Assembly: GCA_965206025.1 (NCBI GenBank)
Contig: CBDBIU010000004.1
Span: 620,001-684,000, forward strand
Length of the DNA stretch: 64,000 bases
Direction of reading: 5' to 3'
Source: G963668345 sp965206025
GTDB taxonomy: Bacteria; Acidobacteriota; Terriglobia; Bryobacterales; UBA6623
Positions 44,221 through 52,867 of this stretch are shown one piece after another. How positions within the stretch are numbered: position 1 is the first letter of the stretch; each line of letters starts with the position of its first letter. Made by a program: the position numbers and the translations under genes. Under the pieces are notes generated by a model that did no database searches, was not told the DNA's origin, and saw only the letters and a program-made list of their open reading frames with translations.

Positions 44221-45390
44221 ATGGCTCGCAGAAGGTATCAGAAGCCCACGCCCAAAAAGCGGGGCAAGCAGTGGACCATCCTCGTTCGCGAGGAGGTTGT
44301 TGACGATGGGCAGAGGAATCGGAACGTCAGGCGGGTCGCCCTCGGGCCCGCTTCGCTCACCCGAGCGCAGGCCGAGAGGCTTCGAGATGACTATCTGGTC
44401 TCGATCAATGAGCCCGCGGTGGGTATCGGGGGAGCCTGTCTGTTTCGAGACTTCGCCCACATTTATGAGCGAGATGTTCTGTCGACTCATGCCAGCACCA
44501 CGCAGGAGCGCAGCAAGAGTGTGTTGAAGAATTATCTCAATCCCGCGTTCGGTGGCTCGATGCTGCGGGAGATCACTTTGGAGCGATTGCAGCATTACTT
44601 TGCGGAGTTGCAGCGCTCAAAGCTATCACCAGAGAGCGTCCACAAGACTCGGGATGTGCTGTCGGCGGTTCTACGAACGGCTGTCGACTATGGTCGGCTG
44701 GACATGAATCCGGCGGAGAAGATCCGACTGAAGAAGCGAAGTCTCGCTAAGCCCAAGCGTTTTCTTCGGACAGGTCAATTCTTCCAGCTCCTGGAGTTGA
44801 TCGCAGAACCCTACGCCACGATGGTGTACGTGGCTGTTTTCGTGGGGTTGCGAGTGAGTGAACTCGCAGGGCTCCTCTGGCGCAACATTCACGTTGACTC
44901 GATTACCATCGAGCAGCGTTTCAGCCGCGGTGACTGGGACGAGCCGAAATCCGAAGCGAGCAAATCCACGATCCCCGTGGATGCGCCCGTCATCCAAAGG
45001 ATTCACCGGCTCAAGTCCCTTGAGGTCACAGTACGCGCCGGGCGAGCCTGGCGCCGCTACAAAGCGGTGAAGTCGTGCGGCCCCGACGATCTAGTGTTTC
45101 AGTCGGTGGTCAAAGGGGCCCCGATGCGTGATAACAACATCCTCGTGCGCCACATTAAACCGGCGGCGAGGAAGTTCGGTATCGAGTGGGTAAACTGGCA
45201 GGTGTTTCGCCGTTCGTGCGCGACCTGGCTGCAGCAGGCGGGCGTCGATGTCAAAGACGCTCAAGGGCTGCTGCGCCACAGCCGCGCCAGCACGACGATG
45301 GACGTGTACCAGCAGTTGGTGCCTGAGTCACAGCGGCGAGCGGTAGCTAAGCTGACGGCCCTCGCACAGCAGACAAGCTCGCTTCAGTGA
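44221..45390 (+). CDS. Tyrosine recombinase / phage-type integrase
   Basis: A 389-residue protein. The ATG at 44221 is chosen because GGAGG precedes it. The N-terminal SAM-like core-binding domain spans ~75-160; the catalytic domain spans ~180-375. The first catalytic arginine is R211 in GLRVSEL, a lysine is in the beta-hairpin (SEASKSTIP), R330 is in NWQVFRRSCAT, His is H353 in LLRHSRASTTM and the nucleophile is Y363 in MDVYQQL. The box-II histidine is replaced by Gln (WQVFR), a variant I recall from acidobacterial integrases. It points toward the 3' end of tRNA-Phe 89 bp away, the usual site for such enzymes, so it probably inserted a small island here. Confidence 0.88.
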   Translation: MARRRYQKPTPKKRGKQWTILVREEVVDDGQRNRNVRRVALGPASLTRAQAERLRDDYLVSINEPAVGIGGACLFRDFAHIYERDVLSTHASTTQERSKSVLKNYLNPAFGGSMLREITLERLQHYFAELQRSKLSPESVHKTRDVLSAVLRTAVDYGRLDMNPAEKIRLKKRSLAKPKRFLRTGQFFQLLELIAEPYATMVYVAVFVGLRVSELAGLLWRNIHVDSITIEQRFSRGDWDEPKSEASKSTIPVDAPVIQRIHRLKSLEVTVRAGRAWRRYKAVKSCGPDDLVFQSVVKGAPMRDNNILVRHIKPAARKFGIEWVNWQVFRRSCATWLQQAGVDVKDAQGLLRHSRASTTMDVYQQLVPESQRRAVAKLTALAQQTSSLQ

Positions 45391-45478
45391 GTGGCTTATT
45401 GTTGGGATAGGAAAAGGGCTGTAAGTGCAACCAAACGCAACCAAGAGTAAAAAGAATGGCTCGTAAGTTATTGAAAAC

Positions 45479-45554
45479 TGGTGGCCAGGGACGGAATCGA
45501 ACCGCCGACGCCAGCCTTTTCAGGGCTGCGCTCTACCGACTGAGCTACCTGGCC
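45479..45554 (-). tRNA. tRNA-Phe (GAA)
   Basis: On the minus strand the sequence starts GGCCAGGTAGCTCAGTCGGT, has anticodon stem CAGCC/GGCTG with loop CTGAAAA (anticodon GAA), a T-loop GGTTCGATTCC, acceptor 3' strand CTGGCC, discriminator A and an encoded CCA (45479-45481). All four arms pair correctly. It lies downstream of the glycosyltransferase cluster, with the integrase gene adjacent to its 3' end. Confidence 0.97.
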
Positions 45555-45810
45555 GGGAAACTTGATTGTAGGAGCAGATCGGACTCCTGTCAAACCCAGT
45601 CCGAGCGCCGGCGCTTCATAGAGAAACTCGTACCAAGCGTGGCGAATACTCCACTCCGGCAGCGCCGTTAGCCTTCGTTTCTCACGAACGTTCGGATGAC
45701 CGGCGTTGAACGGATTTTCATCTTGTAGGGGCGGACCGCCGTCTGTTTCTTGTCAACAGATTCCTTACGCTTGTTATCAAGACATTCCTTGCAGTGGCGA
45801 GAACAAAGCC

Positions 45811-45957
45811 ATGCCCTGGAAGAGTGTGGATGTGCAACAGCAACGAGTGGAGTTCGTGATTCGGGCGGCGGCGGGGAAGGAAACGATGTGCGGGTTGTGC
45901 CGGGAATCTGGGATTTCCCCGACGACGGGTTATGCATGGCGGCGGGTTCGCCCGGAA
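45811..45957 (+). pseudogene. N-terminal fragment of IS481-like transposase
   Basis: The ATG at 45811 opens MPWKSVDVQQQRVEFVIRAA followed by GLCRESGISPTTGYAWRR. This is the HTH start of transposases of the IS481 type (MPWK...LCREFGISRKTGYKW pattern). Homology ends near 45957, just before the converging glycosyltransferase gene. The catalytic domain is missing. Confidence 0.7.
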
Positions 45958-45983
45958 CCCGATACAGGTTGCCCGAACGAAAC

Positions 45984-48763
45984 TCAACGCTTGCCGAGCT
46001 TCACGGTCCGTACCCCGTCCTCGTACTCCGCACGGTAGCGCAACTCCGACGCCACCCCAGTGGAGGAAATGGCGAAAACCCGCACCACGGGCGGCGGATC
46101 CCGCTTGAAAATGCGGGCCGGCAGACTGATGCGGAACCCCGCTTGCTCCAGTGACGGGCTCTTGAACCCCTCGACGAGGTCGCTTCGGCGGACCACGGCG
46201 TGTCCGTAATGATTTGCTTCACGATCCACAAAGACGGCCACCTGATCGGCGGGTCGGCGATGGGATCCGTCGGACGCCCATCCGCTGATCTGCATGCGCT
46301 CGTCCTGCTGAAGCACAGTGTCGACCGCGCCGTCCATGGCCCCGCTCGCGATGCGGACGGTCGCGCCGCTCGGCGCCATGATGAGATCCTTCCCAGCGAG
46401 TCCGTCCGCGTCTTCGGCGAGGAAATAGCTGACGTCCTCCGCCGAGCGCTTGCCCAATCTACGTTTCTGGGAACCCTCGCCGTATTCCGGCCGATATCGC
46501 AGCTCCGACGCCACGCCGGCTGAGGAAATGGCAAACACTCGCACCACCGGCGGCGGATCCCGGTCGAAGACGTTGCCCGGCAGAATAACATGGAATCCCG
46601 CTTTCTCCAACGAAGGGGCCTTAAACCCCTCGACCAGGTCGCTTCGGCTGACCACGGCGTGTCCGTCATGATCTGCTTCACCATCCACGAAGACCGCCAC
46701 CTGATCGGCGGGCTGGCGGTGGGATCCATCCGACGCCCATCCGCTGATCTGTGTGCGCTCGTCCTGCTGAAGCACGGTGTCGACCACTCCGTCCATGGCG
46801 CCGTCTGCGATGCGGACGGTCGCGCCGCTCGGCGCCATGATGAGATCCTTCCCAGTGAGTCCGTCCGCGTCTTCGGCGAGGGAATAGCCGACCTCCTCCG
46901 CCGCGTGCTCGCCCAATCTGCGTTTCTCGGAACCCTCACCGTATTCCGGCCGATATTGCAGCTCCGACGCCACGCCGGCTGAGGAAATGGCAAACACTCG
47001 CACCACCGGCGGCGGATCCCGGTCGAAGACGTTGCCCGGCAGACTGATGCGGAACCCCGCTTGCTCCAGTGAAGGGCTCTTGAACTTCTCGACGAGGTCG
47101 CTTCGGCTGACCACGGCGCGTCTGTAATGATCGGCTTCGCCATCCACGAAGACCGCCACCTGGTCGGCGGGCTGGCGGTGAGATCCATCCGACGCCCATC
47201 CGCTAATCACAAAAGTGCGCCACAACCAGGCGTGGCGCTGCACGATATCCACCGAACCCTCCATGGCAGAAGGAACGATGCGGATGGTCCTCCCCTCCGG
47301 AGAGACTATGATTTCCTCCCCCGCCCCGGACGCTGTTTGGGCAAGAGAGTACCGCAGGGCATCTTTCTTTCTCTTACGAATAGAGGCTAAGCTCGGTCCA
47401 TTCTCTGACTCTGAGATGACAAAGACCTCCACCCGGTTCGGGTCTGCCTGGAAGACCGTTCCTGGAACCATGGCCGTGAAAGAACTTCCGGGACCTTCGT
47501 AGTTCTGGGTCACAGCCTCGATTACTCCGTTCACCGCCACTGCCAGATCGAGGCGGCCTGGGGAGCCGCTTCCGGGATCGATGAGGCCCGAAACAGGGAC
47601 CGGAATGAATTGCTCCTCAAGATCCACTCTCGCGGGAATCCAGTCGTGCTGCAGCTCCAACTCGAAACCCGACGGCCCGGCATAGGCCACTTGTTCGACC
47701 TCGCGACCAACCAGGGCGCTAAAGCTTTTTTCGGGGTCTCGCTCCAGTGCCCGCCGCGCAAAATACCTTGCCCTGTCCAGTTGCTGTTGGGCAAACGCGG
47801 CCCGGGCAAGGTAGCCATGGAGCCTCGCGTCGGGCCCGGCTATCTGCAGGTTGGTAAACAAGATTTCTTCCAAGTGCCGACCCCTCTTCCAATCCAAATC
47901 CGTACTCATGCTCGCCAGCCGCACCGCTGACTCTATCCGCTTCGACGCCTTAACCCTCGGGAACTCAACGCCCGGCTGCAACGTCACCAGAATCGCCTGG
48001 ACGCTCAGATAGCCCCCGAAAACCGCGGCTAAGGGCAGGGGCCAACGTCGTAGATATTCGCCACAGATCACGACGGCCGGGATTAGGGTGATAGAAGCCC
48101 ACCAGAAAAAATCTTCCCTCGCCGGCAGCACGGTAAAAAACAAGAACACCGCCCAAAACACCCAACACAACAGACGAAGCTTCTTCCGGCGCCAAGAAAA
48201 CAGAGCCAGGGTCGCTGTGAGCAGGTAAACGGCGCCTGCCGGCCAGTGACACCAATAAGGAACCGGGGCTGGAATCTCCACAAACAGCTCGCCGAGATAC
48301 AGCCAAACAGCCCGGGGCGAGATGGCCAGGGTTGTCGTCACGAGATCGATGTCGCGATAAAAATAGCCTTCATAAAAGTGAGTGGCGTTCCAGATCAGGT
48401 CCGGGGAAATCACGACGGCCGCAACCAGATGCATCATCCACCATGTACCTTGCAACAAGGACATCCGGCGCTCAGGATCAGCCAGGGTGTGAAGCCAAAG
48501 AATCGGGAACAGCAGGATCACCGTTTCCTTACAAAGGTACGCGAGCCCTAAGGCTGCGCCCAACAGTGCAAAGTCCCGGTAGGTCTGGGTTTCCGTAGCC
48601 CGCAGGTACAGCAATAAGGCTAGGGTCGCGAAAAACAGCAGCAGACTCTCCGGCTCGAAGGCGTACGACCAAGTGTGGTGGAAACGGTCGACCGCCAGTA
48701 GAGCCGCGGCGAACAAGCCCGCCTTTACGGAGAAGACTTTCTTGCCCAGCAGGAAGACCAGAA
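45984..48763 (-). pseudogene. GT-C membrane glycosyltransferase with three GWASDG modules, 3' segment (interrupted by MITE)
   Basis: This is the C-terminal ~926 residues of a PMT/ArnT-like (GT-C) glycosyltransferase, beginning LLVFLLGKKVFSVKAGLF right after the MITE. Several membrane segments run to about residue 250 (ESLLLFFATLALLLYLRA, LGAALGLAYLCKETVILLF). A TPR-like stretch follows (RARYFARRALERDPEKSF), then the beta-rich module shared with the sulfatase-like proteins (LAVAVNGVIEAVTQNYEG, FTAMVPG, VEVFVIS). Three tandem ~145-residue modules (45987-47291) complete it, each with ISGWASDGSHR, VAVFVDGEAD-type, and DPPPVVRVFAISS. The family transfers sugars from polyprenyl-phosphate donors at the outer membrane face of the inner membrane. 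The upstream 120 codons are at 49220-49578. As it stands, translation from the native start ends inside the MITE. Confidence 0.82.
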
Positions 48764-49219
48764 GGCTCTTCTGGGATTTTAGTGGCTGGCGGCGGTGAGT
48801 GACGGATCCCTCGCCACTGTGAGGCCGACCTCCCGGAGCCTGCTTCGGTGCCATTCAAGGGCTTCGTGACAACTCTACGGCCCCCAAGGCCGGGCGGCGA
48901 CTGCGTTGGCCAAAAAGAATTACTGATAAACAAAGGGTTACGAGTAGAGCAAGGCTGCTGGCAGGTAGTCGTACAGTCTCCCGAAGGCTGTGAAATGCGG
49001 ATCCACAACTGTCATCCAGTGGCCACACTCAAAGAGATAACTCCCTGTTTATCAGTGTCTTATTCCCTTTACGAGTTGCCCACGACCGGACTGGCGTGTA
49101 GGGTATTTGGGGATTTCTTGGCCGCCTTTTGGGCTCCGATGTGACTGCGGGCGACGTCGGGTCGGCAGGATGGAGGAGCCGGCTACCCGTTGGCCACCCA
49201 CTAAAAACCCGGAAGAGCC
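48764..49219 (-). mobile_element. 456-bp MITE with ISL3-type ends, copy B, inside GT-C gene
   Basis: Same length and nearly the same sequence as copy A, inverted. The flanks share ACCAGAA directly outside both ends (48757-48763 and 49220-49226), a 7-base match where ISL3 elements normally give eight. Deleting the element with one repeat copy rejoins AACGTCTTTCTGGT to CTTCCTGCTGGGC in frame (NVFLV-FLLGK). The element supplies a stop codon (VALPGF then TAG) to the interrupted gene. Confidence 0.9.
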
Positions 49220-49578
49220 ACCAGAAAGACGTTCGCCGTACCGAGTAGAACATGAAGGATGCGCAGTCCGAAGTCACTGTCGCCAAACAGAAAGCCACTC
49301 AAACTCACCAGGTAGAGGGTCAGAGGGGGGTGGTTCACGGTTTGCCAGACCAACTGCAAGTTGCCGGGCCGCAAGTCGATCGCCTCGGCGCAAGCGATGA
49401 TCATGGATTCGTCGTAGTTGAGGTTCCGGATCCAAGCGCCGAGCAGTCTTAGACCGGCGGCGACAGCCAGGATGACCCAAAGGGTTCCGGGAAAGCGCCG
49501 GCTTACGTTGACTCGTTCTGAGAAAGCACGAAGAAACATGCTTTGTTTCACCCACCAGGCCCTGTCCACCGCGCCCAT
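49220..49578 (-). pseudogene. GT-C membrane glycosyltransferase, 5' segment (cut by MITE)
   Basis: These are the first ~120 codons of the gene continued at 45984-48763. The start is ATG at 49578, or at 49539 (MFLRAFSERVNVS). A first membrane segment (LWVILAVAAGLRLLGAWI) precedes the catalytic first-loop acidic pair in NLNYDESMIIACAEAIDL, typical of PMT/ArnT-type GT-C enzymes. NHPPLTLYLVSLSGFLFG and LRILHVLLGTANVFLV follow. The start is 111 bp downstream of the sulfatase-like gene on the same strand, so the two are probably co-transcribed. Confidence 0.82.
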
Positions 49579-49689
49579 CGCGGCGTCCTCGCGACGTTAC
49601 GGCAAACGGCTTCGCAATGCAAGCAAGCGTGTAGTTGAGGGGGGCGAAAATAGCCTCGACTCTTCCTATGCCGAGGGGACGTTTGGGCC

Positions 49690-52600
49690 TCACTGATTCC
49701 CCAACCGGAATTTCCGGACCCCGTCCTCGTACTCTACGCGGTAACGCAGCTCCGACGCCACCCCAGTGGAGGAAATGGCGAAAACCCGCACCACGGGCGG
49801 CGGGTCCCGGTCGAAGACGTTGCCCGGCAGAATAACATGGAATCCCGCATTCTCCAGCGCCGGAGCCTTAAACCCCTCGACCAGGTCGCTTCGGCCGACC
49901 ACGGCGTGTCCGTAATGATCTGCTTCACCATCCACGAAGACCGCCACCTGATCGGCGGGCCGGCGATGGGATCCGTCGGACGCCCATCCGCTGATCTGCG
50001 TGCGCTCGTCCTGCTGAAGCACGGTGTCGACCGCGCCGTCCATGGCCCCGCTCGCGATGCGGACGGCGGCGCCGCTCGGGGCCATGATGAACTTTTCCCC
50101 AGCGAGTCCGTCCGCGCCTTCGGCGAGGGAATAGCTGACGTCCTCCGCCGCGTGCCTGCCCAATCTACGTTTCTCGGAACCCTCGCCGTATTCCGACCGA
50201 TATTGCAGCTCCGACGCCACCCCAGTGGAGGAAATGGCGAAAACGCGCACCACCGGCGGCGGGTCCCGGTCGAAGACGTTGCCTGGCAGAGTAACATGGA
50301 ATCCCGCTTTCTCCAACGAAGGGGCCTTAAACCCCTCGACCAGGTCGCTTCGGCTAACCGTGGCGTGTCGCTCATAATTCGCTTCACCATCCACGAAGAC
50401 CGCCACGCGATCGGCGGGCCGGCGGCGGGACCCGTCCGACGCCCACCCGCTAACCCGGCTGTAACCTCTGGGTTGTTGCACCTGTTCGACCACACCGCGC
50501 ATCGCTCCGGGAACGATGCGGATGGTCTCACCGGTCGAAGACACGATAGATTCTTCATTTGTCCCGGACTGTGCCTCCACGAGGGAGAACAAGATGGGGT
50601 CCTTCTTTCGAAGCGACGCTAATCTTGGTCGGTCCTCCGTCCCCGAGATAACGAAGACTTCTACCCGGTTCGCGCCTGCCTTGAAGACGGTCTCGGGAAC
50701 CATGGCTGTGAACGACCACGGACCCTCGGGACCCTTGTAGGTCCGAGTAACGGCCTCGATCCCGCCGTTCACCGCCACCGCCAAGTGCAGACGATTGGGA
50801 GAACCCCGCCTAGAATGGATCTGGCCCGCTACTTGGACTGGAATGAACGGCCCATCAATATGCACTTCTTGGAAACGCCACTCATTCTTCAGTTTCAGCT
50901 CCAGATCCTTCGGGCCGGCATAGCCCAACTGTTCGGTTCCGCGACCCATGAGGGAACGAAAGCGGCCAATGCGGTATATGCTCCTGGGATCTTCGCCGGA
51001 TCCGAACAAGGAGACCTTCCGCTCGACGGTTGCTGTTAGCCACTCGAGGCCGGGGTTAAAGAACATGTGCTCCACCTCCTCGCTGGCCTTACGAGAAGGG
51101 CCGTGGTGTAGCAGATTCCACCGCCGTTTCCACCGTGTATCTCTGGAAATCAATTTCTGGCCTCGTTTCGACCGGTGGCGGTCGAGAGCGGACTGGCCGT
51201 CTACCCCCCACGGAAGCTGGGTTCCCAGTACGTCAGCGATGGTCGGAAGGATGTCGATGATCTCAATATTGCGGTCGCTGACAACGGGCTCCCGTTGGTG
51301 AGGAAGCTTCACCAAGAGCGGCACGGCCAAGATGTCCGCCCAGTTCTTCTGATCCGCGATGCGATGTGGTTGGTTGGGCCAAAAACTCGCGCCGTGGTCG
51401 GCGACGACGATGACCAGGGAGCGATCGTAGAGTCCCACCTCCCGGAGTCTTCTCAGGAGAGTTCCGAGCAGCCGGTCCGCATACCCCACCTGAAGGAGGT
51501 GCCGCTGAAAAAATTGAACCGTTTGCCATTCGTCGCTTCCCCATCGATACTCGCTAACCGGGAGCCGGGTGCGGACGGCACTGTATCGCTTTCCCGAGGG
51601 AAGATATTCATAAGGGACGTGGGGAAGATCGTAGATGTGCAGGAAATGCAAAACCGGATGTCGAGCGGGCTGAATCGAATCCACGAACCGGGGGAAAACC
51701 CAGCCCCCGTCTTTCCTTGGACGCCGGCGATCCGCTTGTGGGTCCGCCTTGGCCGTTCGGTCCGTCCCCCCAAAATCTCTCATCGTCGCCCTGACGGACG
51801 GAAGATCCTCACTCAAATCAACGGGAAGGATCACGTGTAGGTAGACGTACCCAAGGTCGAAAATCGTCGATCGGATGCGCTCCTCGAATCCCTCTGTCGT
51901 CATCGTTTCGCTGCATAGCTTTTCAGGGCAGATGCGTGTCGCAGTCTCAAAAACGTTCAGCCGGTAATCCCCACCTAACCACGTAAACAGATTCTCGGGA
52001 TAGTTCGCGGCTATGCCCGAGGCGATCCGCTTTGGATACCTGCCGGTCAGCATGGCAGGCACCGCCAATTCGGTGGTCTCAGCCACCGTGCTGGCGTTGC
52101 GGAACCAGTGGGAATCCCGCGCCAGCGCCGCGAAGTTCGGGTACCGGAAAGCATTGATCTGCCGATGTTCATCCATCAGCGAGGAGGTCGGAAGCTCGTC
52201 AAACACGAGAAGAACGATAGGAATATCGGATGAGACGCCTCCCCGGAGGGCGGGCAGCTCCCGTTCGACAAAAAGGAGGTCCGACACCGGGGGCCGCAAC
52301 AGGAACAACGCCGGGAACACCACGATACTCGGCCACAGAAAAGTGAGAAACCTTTCTACAAGGCGCACTCGGCAAGAAGCCCAACCTACGGGGAGTCCAA
52401 CAAGTAGCGCGGCGACGGCGAGAGCAGTCCCTGGGCCGGTGAATAGCGCCTTGAAAGCTTGAAGAGCGATGGCGCCGACCAGCAGCCCGGTTGCCAGCTG
52501 ATGCACGTAGTCCCCTGCCCGGCGATGCAGGAAACCCGCCAAGGTCTCAAGCAGAACCGGCAGCCCGGGAAGAACGAGGCACAGGATAGCTACAAGAACC

Positions 52601-52740
52601 AACAGATCCGCGGGGCGAAGGCGGTGAGCAACCAGGAATGCCGCGTTTCCTGATAACAGGTCGAACAGCGGTTGGCCCACAGCGAAACCAAACAGCGCGA
52701 AGACGTGCAGGCTTCTGGGGAAACGGCGGCCCATCTTCAT
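49690..52740 (-). CDS. Membrane-anchored sulfatase-fold protein with tandem C-terminal GWASDG modules, second copy
   Basis: A 1016-residue protein. The ATG at 52740 starts MKMGRRFPRSLHVFALFGFA; GCAGGG lies upstream. Five hydrophobic segments (~10-155) precede a periplasmic sulfatase fold (~175-570) with VLLVFDELPTSSLM, a Thr-rich nucleophile region (AETTELAVPAMLTGRYP) instead of the sulfatase Cys, and LVIVVADHGASFWP. The beta module (SPNRLHLAVAVNGGIEAVTR, WSFTAMVPE, VEVFVIS) is at ~640-730. Two GWASDG modules end the protein (DNA 49693-50550). The architecture is close to LtaS-like glycopolymer transferases. It is a paralogue of 36478-39495. Its module DNA is nearly the same as that of the neighbouring GT-C gene, which points to recent duplication or gene conversion. 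It lies between the two interrupted GT-C genes on the same strand. Confidence 0.85.
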   Translation of the reverse strand: MKMGRRFPRSLHVFALFGFAVGQPLFDLLSGNAAFLVAHRLRPADLLVLVAILCLVLPGLPVLLETLAGFLHRRAGDYVHQLATGLLVGAIALQAFKALFTGPGTALAVAALLVGLPVGWASCRVRLVERFLTFLWPSIVVFPALFLLRPPVSDLLFVERELPALRGGVSSDIPIVLLVFDELPTSSLMDEHRQINAFRYPNFAALARDSHWFRNASTVAETTELAVPAMLTGRYPKRIASGIAANYPENLFTWLGGDYRLNVFETATRICPEKLCSETMTTEGFEERIRSTIFDLGYVYLHVILPVDLSEDLPSVRATMRDFGGTDRTAKADPQADRRRPRKDGGWVFPRFVDSIQPARHPVLHFLHIYDLPHVPYEYLPSGKRYSAVRTRLPVSEYRWGSDEWQTVQFFQRHLLQVGYADRLLGTLLRRLREVGLYDRSLVIVVADHGASFWPNQPHRIADQKNWADILAVPLLVKLPHQREPVVSDRNIEIIDILPTIADVLGTQLPWGVDGQSALDRHRSKRGQKLISRDTRWKRRWNLLHHGPSRKASEEVEHMFFNPGLEWLTATVERKVSLFGSGEDPRSIYRIGRFRSLMGRGTEQLGYAGPKDLELKLKNEWRFQEVHIDGPFIPVQVAGQIHSRRGSPNRLHLAVAVNGGIEAVTRTYKGPEGPWSFTAMVPETVFKAGANRVEVFVISGTEDRPRLASLRKKDPILFSLVEAQSGTNEESIVSSTGETIRIVPGAMRGVVEQVQQPRGYSRVSGWASDGSRRRPADRVAVFVDGEANYERHATVSRSDLVEGFKAPSLEKAGFHVTLPGNVFDRDPPPVVRVFAISSTGVASELQYRSEYGEGSEKRRLGRHAAEDVSYSLAEGADGLAGEKFIMAPSGAAVRIASGAMDGAVDTVLQQDERTQISGWASDGSHRRPADQVAVFVDGEADHYGHAVVGRSDLVEGFKAPALENAGFHVILPGNVFDRDPPPVVRVFAISSTGVASELRYRVEYEDGVRKFRLGNQ

Positions 52741-52867
52741 ACCCTGCGCTGCCTACGCAGATTCACTCGGCAATCCATCCATCACCAGAAAAGAGCCACG
52801 AAAGCAGGCTTGTAGCAGTGCGACGGAATTGCGTTGGAACGTGAAAAAGAGTGCGCCAGTTCGAAGC

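Noticed and set aside
46200..46982. Plus-strand frames in the GWASDG module region (also 49837-50622)
   Set aside because: Repeated antisense shadows produced by the tandem modules on the minus strand.
45987..47291. Direct repeats considered as a CRISPR array
   Set aside because: The repeats are coding, ~430 bp long, with no short spacer/repeat alternation and no cas genes.
48848..49144. 98-codon frame present in all three MITE copies (also 21060-21356 and 58669-58965)
   Set aside because: Its conservation follows from near-identity of the MITEs; no ribosome-binding site or known domain, and the opposite strand has an equally long frame.
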